Assembly: GCF_030253575.1 (NCBI RefSeq)
Contig: NC_080568.1
Location: forward strand, 29,942,001 to 30,006,000
Source of the DNA: Rhododendron vialii
Taxonomy: Eukaryota > Streptophyta > Magnoliopsida > Ericales > Ericaceae
Direction: 5' to 3'
Length of the DNA stretch: 64,000 nucleotides
Every line of letters starts with the position of its first letter. The stretch's first letter is position 1. Positions 1-10,644 of this stretch are shown here, in pieces. The position numbers and the translations under genes were made by a program. The notes under the pieces were generated by a model. It was given only the letters and a program-made list of their open reading frames with translations, was not told where the DNA came from and did no database searches.

Positions 1-1655
1 CAGATATAAACCCTAAATTCTTTTCAATAAGGGTCCACCATGGGGGAAATTTCTCTGTTGAAAGGGGTAGGAAATGCTATGTTGGTGGCCAAATAAGCTA
101 CAGTGGTTATGAGGATAAGGATAGGGTCTCAATTCTTGATTTGAAAGAAATTGCAAAAAATGTGGGTTAATTGATGTAGTAGACTTCTACTACAATGTCC
201 CTAGTTCAGTCCAAGATGGAGGTTTCATTATTATGCAAACTGATAACCATGTAATGGATATAGTTAGGCATATTAAGCATAATGTAGTAGAGATAGTCCT
301 TGTGATCTCCAATGGATTGGAAGATGTGGACGTTGCTAATTGGGATTAGGAGTGTGGAAACTTTCCAGAGAGTGGAAATACCATAGAAAGGTTAGGAGAT
401 GTGGCAGATGATGGGATGCAAGGGGATGTTGACTCAGAGTCTAATGCGAATTATGACATTTTTATTGACAGTGATTATGATTTAAGTGATGAAGATGATA
501 TGATGTATGAAGAAAATGTTGATGTGAACACAGAATGGGCTGGAAGTAAGAATGGTATGATTAATGGTGATGAGAGAGATTCTGAAGATGATCTAATGTA
601 TGAGGATAAGGAAGATGTTTTAGATTCAGATGATGGTTTCTCGAGTTTGAATGAAGCTGAATAGGAGGATGAGCAAAGAGCTAATAAAACACAGGTTTTT
701 AGGTCACTGAAAGGGATAGAAGAACCAGTCTTTTGCATGGGCATGCTATTCAGGAATAGGGCCCAATTGGCTGGAGCTATTAGGCAACATTCAATTCTGC
801 AAGGGAGAGAAATTAGATTCTTAAAAAATGAGACCACAAGGGTGAAGGCTAAATGCAAGGTTTATAAGGAGGAAGAGGGCAAAGTTGATTGTACATGGAA
901 AATTTCTGCGACTAATAGAGCGACAAGTAACAAAACACTAAAGGTTGTAGCTTACAACCCAAACCATAATTGTGGGAGGATTTGGGATAATAAGTTGATG
1001 AATAGCAGTTGGTTGGCTAGGATTTACTTTGATGATATCAAGATCAGTCCTAGTATTAAGACAAAAGAGCTTGTGGAAAAGGTTCAAGAAAATTTCACAT
1101 GTAACGTATCACGAACTCAGTGCTATATGGCAAGGCAAAAGGTTTTAAGGAAAATTGAAGGTAGAGTTGAAGACCAATATGCTAAATTGTGGGATTACTG
1201 CCATGAGATAAAAAGAACCAATCTTGATACTTCTGTGTATATACACTTGAAACAGACCAAGATGGAATAGCTACCAATGTATTCCAAAGGTTCTATATTT
1301 GTTGGGAAGCATTGAAAAAAGGATTTGTAGGATGGAACTCACTTGAAAGAGGGGGCATAATCTTGGTCAACTACTAACAGTTGTGGGTATAGATGCAAAT
1401 GATCAGACTTTTCCTGTGGCATATGCAATTGTGGAGCAAGAGAACACAAGTACCTGGACTTGGTTTTTGCAGGTTCAATTTGAATATCTTGCCTATTTAA
1501 TTTTGAATCTCTTGCCTATTTACCAACTTTCATTTAATGTAAAAAATCAACTTCTAAATTATGACTTAATTTATGCAGCATTTGATTCGTGACTTACAAA
1601 TAGTGAATGAGCCAACCTGGACTATTATTATATCTCTCCTCAATCAGTGCAGATA
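1..1655 (+). pseudogene. MULE (Mutator-like) transposase fragment, frameshifted and truncated
   Basis: Remnant of a Mutator-like transposase. Codons 32-170 read an N-terminal HHGG / YVGGQ stretch, which stops; the next piece (about 176-349, VDFYYNVPSS...) is in another frame. An acidic linker follows (401-664), then a MuDR N-terminal DNA-binding-like region (737-1270: GMLFRNRAQL, VKAKCK, CTWKI, NHNC). After another frameshift come a degraded DGTHLK (first catalytic Asp region) and VGIDANDQTFPVAYAIVEQE (1386 on) ending WTWFLQ at a plausible GT donor near 1473. A second exon from 1579 (HLIRDLQIVNEPTW) is cut off by the AT/GT microsatellite at 1661. At least three frameshifts make it non-functional. 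It is a different lineage from the intact MULE at 19103. The left end may continue outside the window. Confidence 0.8.
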
Positions 1656-1657
1656 TT

Positions 1658-1660
<3 letters not shown>

Positions 1661-1732
<72 letters not shown>
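1661..1732. repeat. (AT)n(GT)n compound microsatellite
   Basis: A run of AT dinucleotides passes directly into GT dinucleotides. It marks the point where the MULE transposase remnant on the left loses homology. Overlapping reading frames here are pure repeat. Confidence 0.95.
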
Positions 1733-1734
<2 letters not shown>

Positions 1735-1959
1735 CATAAACAAACAAAAATTAAACAAAACCCATCCAGATTTTAAAAAACCTAACTTGATCGCAGTCCA
1801 TAATAGAAAACCCAACTGGGATTGCAAACTTACAATTTGGGGAATGCTTGTTTCCTTGCCTCAATCGATCATCCATTGCACCCCTTAAGCCTTCATCGTC
1901 AGAAAATTCTGGGTTTGTGTGTGTAAGAATCGTGTGGAGTGATTAGTCGTATAGATGCA

Positions 1960-1962
1960 GAG

Positions 1963-2044
<82 letters not shown>

Positions 2045-2067
2045 GGGTTTTGTGCATGGAATTAGAG

Positions 2068-2137
<70 letters not shown>
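1960..2137. repeat. Two (GA)n microsatellites in a duplicated context
   Basis: Two long GA runs (about 1968-2041 and 2069-2137). Each is introduced by the same short leader agagtatatgagag, so the tract and its leader have been tandemly duplicated. The region 2138-2420 that follows holds no gene; it contains a T-run and two short direct repeats (gaggactaagtaaa). Confidence 0.9.
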
Positions 2138-2141
<4 letters not shown>

Positions 2142-2420
2142 CGATGGTTTTTTTTTTTTGCGTGGAATGGCATTTTTGCCCTTTTAGTGTTGGGGATTAA
2201 GGCATGTGCGGCCCACGCGAGCTTTTTTCCGTTTGAAACTTAACGGAAGTTGGCAAGAAGGACAACATAGAATGCAAGCCAATAGTTGGAGGACTAAGTA
2301 AACCATTTTGATAGTTTGAGGACTAAGTAAAAACATGGTGGATAGTTTGAGGGATGTTTCCAAAAAAAACTCTAGATGATACTCCAAACCAACTAAACAT
2401 TTTCCTGCTGAAATCAGAAT

Positions 2421-3452
2421 AAATGATTGGGCATAAAGCAGTCAAGCGAAGCGTTAGACCAAAATAAATGCAGAACTACAACTATAATTCGTAAAAGTGT
2501 ATCTTTAGAAGAACGCGAGTCGCATAAGAAAAATAAAAAAATTTGTCTAGGGCCCACTATAGCATGTTTGTAACCCATCAAGTCCACTTTTTTCAATTTA
2601 CTTTCGTAAAGATTTCTTAAGGCGTAGATCTTCGTGGAAACTAACGTGAATGCCACATACACGAATCAGTGATTCAGGAAAATGTATAACGGGATTTATG
2701 AAATAAGATTTTAATCAAGCAATTTGAATCAGAGCTCCTTGGAGATTTTCAGGTTATTATAATCCACAATTTTTTTTTTTGCCAAACAATAACAAATGAT
2801 ATTATAACTCCAACCAAAGATTACATCAAGATAAAAACTCGTCCTTAGACAAAGGACCAAGTAACCAAGACGGCGGGGATTCATCCCATAGATTATACTC
2901 CAAACCAACTAAACATTTTCCTGCAGAAATCAGAAACAACCCAACTGGAAGAAACCCAATCGAGAAAAAAGCTCACGGCAAAAAACCAGAGAGAAAACCT
3001 CCACAAGAGGAAGAAGAATGAGCAAAAGATCGCAATTCAATACCCAACCTAGATCTCCAACTCCGGCGACCCAAACATGCACAAAAAGCTCCACACCCAC
3101 AGCCGCAAATCTGAACCCACTACCAGACGAGTCACCGACGAACGACGAATATGGAGGAGGTCCGACATTAAAAGAACCGGGAAGGCCAAGGCGTTGAGAG
3201 GGTGAAGGTGTAAAGTGATGGAAGGAGGGGAAAAGAGATTCTGATCGGAGGCCGATGGAGAGAAAAACTCCATAGGGGAGATCGCCGCCTCCCCCCATTT
3301 TAAGGTGGAAACCCTAGGAGGAGAGAGGGGAAGGAAGAAACAAAAAGGTGCGATGGCTTGGGTTAGAGAGAGAGTAGATGAGGATAGCTGTTTAAAATCC
3401 TCGTTATTACTTCTTTCAATCTGTGTTCGAGCTAATACTTCTTTCGTTATTA
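2421..3452. repeat. Duplicated block, copy 1, left part (SPH downstream region with non-LTR retroposon tail)
   Basis: This kilobase is highly similar, in the same orientation, to 17281-18365. Shared landmarks are aataaatgattggg (the last codons of the S-protein homolog in the other copy), a stretch ending with a T-run near 2770 (17665 in the other copy) and an A/G-rich zone ending gatagctgttta. On the minus strand the T-run reads as a poly(A) after a conserved tail, so an old LINE/SINE-like retroposon (about 3300 down to 2768) probably predates the duplication. Minus-strand reading frames such as 3298-2930 (MGGGGDLP...) are partly shared by both copies but I recognise no domain. About 46 bp at 2371-2420 repeat 2898-2935. 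The SPH coding sequence itself is absent here. Confidence 0.75.
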
Positions 3453-3785
3453 CTAGTGTTTACCCGTGCCTACGGCACTACCCACCCCGGTCCGTGCATA
3501 TGACACTACTCACCCCAGTCCGTGCATACGACATTACTCACCCCGATTGGAATTGAATTACCCTTTGAATCTTGATAATGACTCAAAATATTTTTTTCAA
3601 TTTTTAGATAGCTACAAATTGCTGGAAATTAACTTTTTCTTTTTTTAATGGAGAAGATATATTTTATTATTGATATGAAGTAAGTGAATACGCAAATAGT
3701 GTAATGAAGAAATTAACAATTTACGAAATTATGCAGAACGCCGTTCAAAAAAGGGGAAACCCCCCCCCCCCACCCAAAGTCTTTA

Positions 3786-3940
3786 CAGCTCTACAAAACA
3801 GAAGAGAGCATTTAACAAACACATGATGGACAACAGAAAATATCTCTCCAGATTTTGGAGGAAGTGTATACAAAATAGAAGAGAGCATTTTAACAAACAC
3901 ATGATAGGCAACAAAAAATACCTCTCACGATTTGATTTCT
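3786..3940. repeat. Tandem duplication (~70 bp, 2 copies) inside Helitron 1
   Basis: Two adjacent similar units share agaagagagcattt and aacaaacacatgat. They give a minus-strand reading frame with a repeated RYFLL-IMCLL motif, which is most likely an accident of the duplication and not a gene. Confidence 0.7.
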
Positions 3941-4387
3941 CCCGAGGGGTTTGACTGTGGAGGAGGAGTGGACAGTGGACGGTCCTAGTGCTCCACAGTT
4001 CAAGGGGGGGAACCCCTTCCGCGAAGACAGTCAACCCACAGGGGAGAAAGGTCTCGTAGAAAGGAAGCAAGGCGAATTGCTTTCCCCCCTTCTTTGTTTT
4101 CACAGAGAGAGAGAGCCGTGAAATTTGAATTCCGATTCTTTTTTTCTCTTAGACAACGGATGACATTTATGTAATATTGTAGAGACTCGTAAATTATTAT
4201 ATTTTTCTAAATTTTTTTAAATATGTAGAAGATCATATTTTGATGTTGTAATGATCCCAGTACCGGTACCCAGTGTCCAGAAATTGGCAAATTGGACATT
4301 TTGAAGGTTCCAGCACCGATACTTCATTTTCCCAGTTTCGATACCCGCTGTCATTTTTGAGAAAATTCAGCACGTTTTTTGGACCAC

Positions 4388-4395
4388 TATAAATA
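4388..4395 (+). promoter_or_regulatory. TATA box of the solo LTR
   Basis: TATAAATA lies about 210 bp into the LTR and is followed by a C-rich leader. It marks the likely U3/R boundary region and the plus-strand orientation of the element. Confidence 0.55.
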
Positions 4396-5586
4396 CCCCC
4401 CTTTACCATTTTTCACACCCAAACACCACGAAAATAGATCTAGAAATCCCCTCTCACTTACCCTACTCCAATCTCACCCAAAACTCTTGATTTCTACCTC
4501 AAATCTTCAAGATCCAAGGGATTCCGTCCTCAAAATCACTTGATTCTTGCATTTTGTGAACAAGCGGTAAGTTTTTTGTGTTCTTGCTCACACTTTTTGG
4601 CTCTCAATCACGTTTTTTTCTCTCTCCTCTCAATCACTTGTTGATCCTTACTTGTTTATCTTGTTTTTGGGTTATATTCACTCTAGATCTTGAAGTAAAG
4701 CTTGGGAGGAGCTTGTTCTTGGCAGACCTTTGCGTGGTAGACTTAGGGTTTTGCTCAAAACCCACTTTGGTAGGGATTTCTTACTCTTGTATGTGTTTAT
4801 GTACTTAGATCATGCCTTGTTAGTTGTTTGCCGTTGGGTTCGGCTTTTAAGTATCTAAAATCTGCTAAAAATCTTGAGGTGTCGATACCATCCCTTATTT
4901 TGGGTAGTTTTGCCTCGTGATGATCCCTCCGTACTTGTTGATCGTTCTCTTTCCTTTGACATTCGACAAACGTAATCCTAGTGTAATAGTGAATGGAAAA
5001 CATACCGCAGAGTTGTTATCGGACATCGTAGGCTAACGGTATAACGTGGGGTGTGTAGTTGGTTGATGTGGACCTGTCTAATAGTCCAGATGAGAATAGG
5101 GTAACTCGTATCCTCGTACTTCGTCTCGTTGATCTTCCTAGGTTTTCTTGGCTCTCGCTCTATAAGATTCTCGGTTAGAACCAAGCGGGTGGTGTGTGAG
5201 TCATTATGGGTTCGGTATGTGACGAAGGGCATCGTGATAGACTTTGAGGAATAGCGTGAACTTATGGTATTTGTCAATGTACAACGGACGTGTTTATGAG
5301 TTTGTAATATATTATCTGATAATGAATGAAAGAATGTGACATTGGGAAATGTTGTCTTCTCGTTTACAGATTGAAAATGCATGTGTGTACGTGTGAGTTG
5401 ATAACATTGAATTGAGGGTCCTACAACGCAAGGTGTAGTAATGCGAAAGCTCTAGAGGGCCCGCAATGCAAGGTGTGGAAATGCGGAAACCCAGATGGAG
5501 AGAATTCAATGTAACTCAAGGGGTGGTAGCACAGTTGAATGTCTCACACGATGAAAAGTGATGGGTGCGTAAATATGCTTATTTAC

Positions 5587-5701
5587 AACCCCTAACTTAC
5601 GCTTGTTATGTCCGTTTAGCGCAACCCCTAACCCCTAACTTACGCTTGTTATGTCCGTTTAGCGCAACCCCTAACTTACGCTTGTTATGTCCGTTTAGCG
5701 C
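5587..5701. repeat. 36-bp tandem repeat, 3 copies, inside the solo LTR
   Basis: Unit begins aacccctaacttacg and ends gtccgtttagcgc. The copies start near 5587, 5630 and 5666, with a 7-bp extra aacccct between the first two. Nearby (about 5417-5490) there is also an imperfect duplication around gcaaggtgt. Confidence 0.9.
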
Positions 5702-8065
5702 GCTACTTGGGATTTGATATTTGTTAATTGCGTTTCAGGACTTTCGATACCGATAGATAAAATTTGGAGTTAAAAGCACGAAGTTAAATTTGGCGTCAAA
5801 GTGAAGCCCGTGAACAACTTAATTCGAATGGTGGATCTTATTAGAGGTCAATAAGAGAAGCACCAGTTATGGCCACAACATATTTTTGACCGTGGTCCAC
5901 GTACTAATTTGGTTGAAAATTTGGTCAAGGTATATATGTACTAGTAATTTGCTTGGACCAGGAAGTTGACAATAATTTTGTTTAAGTGGGCCCAAGAATA
6001 GTAATTGGACCAAATGAAATTGGCCCACTAATAGTTGTTTCGAGAAACAAATTAAAAGCAGCAATTGGGAACCGACTACGGAAGACTATAAAACGAAAAG
6101 AAAGCTGCGCACAAAGGGGATCACTTTTTACACGAGAAAAGAAAGAACAGGAGCTGCTGCTGCCGTAAAAAAGAAAAGGACGCGAATCACAAAGGAGGCT
6201 GCGTTCTTTTCAACGACGAAACAGAGAAGTTCCATTAATTAGTAGCAGTTTTTTTTCTTACATTCTTTTTCTTTCAGAGTTTTTTTTATTGAAGTTTTGG
6301 AGTTTTATTCAAGTTCTTGCATTCCAGTAACTTATTTTAATTTCCGTTCTTTATTAAAAGTTGTTCGTTGGAATTCGATTAGTTTATATCTCGAGTTTAT
6401 TTTTCATCTCAAGTAATAGAAGCATGTTTCAATCTAGGGTTTCCTTTGTTTATTGCTTAAATATGAGTGAGTAGTTTTTCTGAGGTATTGGTCGCTGGGT
6501 AAAGGCGCGCCGCGACCCAATTAGGATTCGCCTCGCAATTTTTCTGTACATTAATTTAATTAAATAATTTTAGTTGGTGAAAACTACGTCCGTTGGACGA
6601 ATCCGAGGCATTGCCTGGACTCATGTGAGCGGGAACGGGGGACCAAAACTTGTTTGCCGCTGTGTACGGGACCAACAACCTTAGGATTCGCATCCTTAGG
6701 AGTTTCCAATTCTCCCTAAAATTTAACTGTTTTTAGAACCTTGAAAAGCAAGTGGATTCTGATTGGGTAGCGAGTGCCGAATTTTCTACTACCGTGCCTC
6801 TCTTTTTTACCATTTGAGCAAGTTATCTGTTAGTATATGTTAATTAATCAACTAAAAGACAAGGGGTGGCTACCTAAGAGCTAATTTTAATACTACAACC
6901 CGAAGTTCCACAGCACACATTATTTTACCGGGTATTGTGCTACATTGGTCTCAGCCCTACACTTGGGGCAACCCATTATTTTAGGTCTAGGAATCCGTCA
7001 AGCAAAAAGAAGTATGATTGACTTTAGAAGTTTGCATTGATATTTGTACTGTTGGTTGTTTGAGATTGTGGCTGTTGAGAAAGGGAATTAACGGTTGATC
7101 CTATTAAGGTTTATTTAAAGAAAGAAATTCAAGTTTTGAAAAGAGGGTATTCTTGAGCGAATCAACGGATTCGGTATTTGGGCACAAATCAACAGACTCC
7201 GGCATTCAAGCTCGAATCAATGGAGCTTGACCCGTGATGATCTTGAGTTTTCTCTAAATTGTTTTGAAAATCTAAAAGGAAAGTTTTATGAAATGAGGCT
7301 CAATGGTGGATGGTATGAAAAGATGAAGTGGTTTGTGACATTCATTCAAAAAGTTATTAGATGGTTGAACTATTGTTGTTGTTTCTTTTGGTTGATAAGA
7401 GTCTTAATGCTACTTCTAGTTGACGTGTGGATGATTAGGGTTATCTCTAAGATGTCCGGAGTCCCGAAGTCTAAATTTGTCAGTTCATTTTGGTAACCCC
7501 TCTTGTATCTCATATTTGCTTGTTGAGTCTCATTCACGTTTGGTGCATATTTCATCGTTTTTTCATATAACTTGAGTATAGATTTTTCTACTGGGCTAGT
7601 GTAGCTTAACCTATCATTTTCAGGTTAAAAAAAAAAAGGCAAGAAAGTTGGCATGGCGTTCATCTCGTGCTTGTTGTTTATGTGCCTCGGAGGTATAAAG
7701 GAAGAGTTGAATTTGCATTTTATTTGGAAGTAGTATTCGGAAGAATGAATAATGAAAATTGTTATATTATTTTGGTATTTGTATAATTTGGGGCTTCGAG
7801 CCAGGATTGTAACTTTTGAATTCAATTTTGAGAACTGGGGAAAACAAGCCATTTGGGTATTATGGGTATTTCAATATTGATTGTATGCATTAAAAATGAT
7901 TATTATTTAGGTTGAAAATTGAGGACGTGACAAATATGATGGGCAAATGTGAATACTTTCATAAAATGTGAAAAAATGCATCTCAACCATTGGATCAAAC
8001 AAATCTGAGCCGTTGTAACAACTTGTCCCCACACCCTTTTATTTTATAATATAATATATAAAATA

Positions 8066-9603
8066 CTAGTGCTTGCCCGTGCCTATGGCATTATGCACCC
8101 CAATTGAAATTGCTCGTGCCTACGGCACTACACACCTTAGTTGGAATTGTCCGTGCCCACGGCACTTGCTAGCTAGTGGCTCAAACATTAGTGTGTAGTA
8201 TGTGATTTTCTTCTTAGTGGCACGAAAGAGAATTACCCGTGCTTATGGCACCCAACTATACAAATAAGCAAGATTTGTCAATCATTTAAAAACCAAATTT
8301 AGCTATGGAGCCACCTAGCCAAAGTATCATGTCATGTCATCGAACTTCTAAACATTTGCATATCCAAATGTGAGTGGTCTGTTTCATTATGCCTTTTAAT
8401 AACTCCAGCAGTTCACGAAGAATGCACCTTTGTGATTGTACTATTTTTTTTCCTGCACCTTATGTACCTAAACAAAGAAGCAAAAATTAGGCAGAAGGAA
8501 GCCCACAATGGACACATATAGGTGTTCTTTAAAATGAATTCAAAGGGGCAAGTGACACAAATAAGCAAGATTTGTCAATCATTTGAAAACCAAATTTAGC
8601 TATGGAGTCACCTAGCCAAAGTATCATGTCGTGTCATCGAACTTCTAAACATTTGCATATCCAAATGTGAGTGGCCCGTTTCATTATGCCTTTTAATAAC
8701 TTCAGCAGTTCGCAAAGAACGCACCTTTGTGATTGTACTATTTTTTTCCTGCACCTTATGTACCTAAACAAAGAAGCAAAAATTAGGCAGAAGGAAGCCC
8801 ACAATGGACTCGGGAAAAAAAAAATGCATGTCAAGAGTGCAACTCCATTCTATGGAACCTGGCTTCTAAACATATGAAACCATGGTACCTGGCTTATAAA
8901 AATAAATCATTTTTCTATGGGGTTTCAGTCGGGTGCCTAGTGAAGGCACGACGCAACATAAGATTATACACGAATACTGGATATTAAACTCAATATATCA
9001 ACCTTAGTCCAAGAGTAAGATTATAAGAATCAATATTTTAAAATTTAAGCATCCAAAAACACAGTAGACCGCGCAGAGGGAAGAGTCCCAAGCGAAGTCT
9101 GTCTCGGTCAATTTTTCCCTGATGCCAGCGGGTAATGATTCCAAAATCATTTTATATGGAAATACACGCATGTACCCAGAAATCAAGATATATTCTTGAT
9201 TAAATCAACTTATATACCCAGTAGAAATAAATTAACCTCTGTGATACTCTTCAAAACCCATCACTGAAGGGATACCAACAAATAATTTGGATCTCTGAGA
9301 GCTGGCATCGAGCTTTGAGCGTGCGTTGAACTTCGAAAAGTGAAAGAAGAGAGAGAAAGGAAACGCAGAGAGATGAGAGAGAGAGAGGCGTGGCTCTGGA
9401 TTTGGGAAGAAGATGTAATTTGTCCAAACAATGTAAGCTATTTACGAAGATGCCATTGGTTTATATGTGAAGGGTGGAGAAATCTAAACCGTTGGATTTG
9501 TTTGTATAAATAGATAAAACTTGTGTCAGGGAGAAATCTGAACTGTTGAAAGAGAATATTCATTAGAAATATCTCCAAAAACCCTCCTGTTTTATTAGGT
9601 AGA
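8066..9603 (-). mobile_element. Non-autonomous Helitron 2 (1538 bp), nested in Helitron 1
   Basis: Minus-strand element. The 3' end is CTAG followed by host T (plus 8066-8069, flank 8065), adjacent to a hairpin (cccgtgcctatggca, 8075-8089). The 5' end is TCTACCTAATAAAAC (plus 9603 leftwards) with flanking A at 9604. It resembles Helitron 1 at both ends (accgttggat / ctgaaccgttg motifs near the 5' end), so they belong to one family. It inserted only 9 bp inside the 5' terminus of Helitron 1. No Rep/helicase reading frame is present. Confidence 0.8.
8260..8811. repeat. Direct duplication (period 297 bp) within Helitron 2
   Basis: About 255 bp starting acaaataagcaagattt at 8260 are repeated at 8557 with few differences, separated by about 40 bp of unique sequence (containing aggtgttctttaaaatg). 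Short frames on either strand (8634-8834, 8671-8877) are by-products of the repeat. Confidence 0.9.
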
Positions 9604-9612
9604 TAATAGAGA

Positions 9613-10644
9613 TTTGAGTTTATTGGGCATGGGGATGTTTTGTTTTCAGAAATTTGTTGTCATGGTTTGTTAGTAGAGGCCTGGTACAGTACATGAAAAA
9701 GAATACATGAAAATATCCGGGAAAGAATCCTCAACGGTCCAGATTCACTCTTTCCTTGACAGTTTCATGCAGTGGCGGAGCCAGGATTAGAACTCCAGGA
9801 GGGTCGGCTTAATGGACATATATTTTTTATCAGAACGTATACTTATTATATCATAAGGTTTTTGTTTTCCAATGCATTACATTAATTTTCTTTTTTTGTA
9901 TCTTGGCATTCGGATTTTTGGATTTTTTTTTTGTTATTGGTTTTCTGGAAAACCGGACCAATCTGAACCGTATGCATCTCCTAACAACTATATGTGGCTT
10001 GGTTGAACAATCCAATTTTCGAGGATGAAACCAGGGAAAAACCAAACCAAATTACAGCATATGATACAAGAAGTAAAATTTTTAAACCATGTCATTTTTT
10101 ATGTTCAACTGAACTCGGGATGACCACGGAGGGCAAACATTCTAAATTTTGAGGCCACTGGGAACCATGTTCAGTCCTTACCTTTAAGGCTTTGGAATTA
10201 GTCAAGATATGCGTAAGTTGACCCGCAAATCCAGTTTAAAAAGAAAAAAAGAAAAAAAAACTTCAAACATTCCCTCTCTCCCCTGTTTGTCATAAGTACA
10301 CGAGCAAGCAAATAACCCTTAAATTTGCAGCAACATATGAGTAAACATTCCCTCAAATGGATTTTTTCGAACACGATTTTTATTTTTGGGGTATTTTTAG
10401 CAAAGGACCATTAAAGTATGTGCTCTAAATGTTAAAGCCTCCTTCAATTTAGCTTTGTTTTAGTAGTTTGCAAAACAAGTTTCTTACTGTGTTCCTATTC
10501 ACATCGGCCTGGAAGATAAAGCATATCCTCGCGGTTAAAATTCTAAAATTAGAGACGCAAGTGGCACTATATGTTACGCGTAAAAATCTCCTTAATCCTC
10601 CAGTTCATACAAGTTGAGGGAGATTTCAGTTCATGCGAGGCAGC
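9613..10644. repeat. Duplicated block, copy 1, right part (upstream of ERF copy 1)
   Basis: Starts tttgagtttattggg and aligns in the same orientation with 28560-30061. A truncated hAT-like MITE end (cagtggcggagccaggat, 9773) lies at the same place as the complete MITE in the other copy. Copy 1 has lost the right half of that MITE and its flank, resuming at tatcttggcatt near 9899. The remainder is probably the old ERF promoter region. I see no independent gene. Confidence 0.8.

Larger units (their letters stand above)
4178..7932 (+). mobile_element. Long solo LTR (3755 bp), TSD AATAT
   Basis: Begins TGTAGAGACTCG and ends GGACGTGACA, with perfect 5-bp target duplications AATAT at 4173-4177 and 7933-7937. 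The start and end sequences occur only once, so this is a single LTR and not two LTRs around an internal region. A TATA box (TATAAATA, 4388) followed by a CA-rich leader gives plus orientation. The length and the terminal sequence suggest a Ty3/Gypsy chromovirus-like family; that assignment is inference. No gag or pol reading frame is present. Small reading frames inside (for example 4978-5382 on the minus strand) lack recognisable domains. It is nested in Helitron 1. Confidence 0.8.
3453..9612 (-). mobile_element. Non-autonomous Helitron 1, host of two nested insertions
   Basis: Minus-strand element with Helitron termini. The 3' end reads CTAG followed by host T (plus 3453-3456, flank 3452) next to a GTGCC/GGCAC hairpin at 3465-3477. 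The 5' end reads TCTCTATTATA (plus 9612 leftwards) preceded by host A at 9613, so the insertion lies between A and T as Helitrons require. Removing the element joins ...TTA to TTTGAGTTTATTG, which reproduces the uninterrupted TATTTGAGTTTATTG of the duplicate copy at 28559. After subtracting the nested solo LTR and Helitron 2, its own DNA is about 867 bp. It has no Rep/helicase coding capacity. Confidence 0.75.

Noticed and set aside
1573-2243. Frames with poly-VC, poly-RE and poly-SL
   Set aside because: Translations of dinucleotide microsatellites.
2930-3298. Gly/Leu-rich minus-strand frame shared by both block copies
   Set aside because: Similarity is explained by the DNA duplication. The frame is not kept in copy 2 over its full length and no domain is recognised.
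3740-4110. Minus-strand 106-residue frame as a gene
   Set aside because: It reflects a tandem duplication inside a non-autonomous Helitron and has no known motif.
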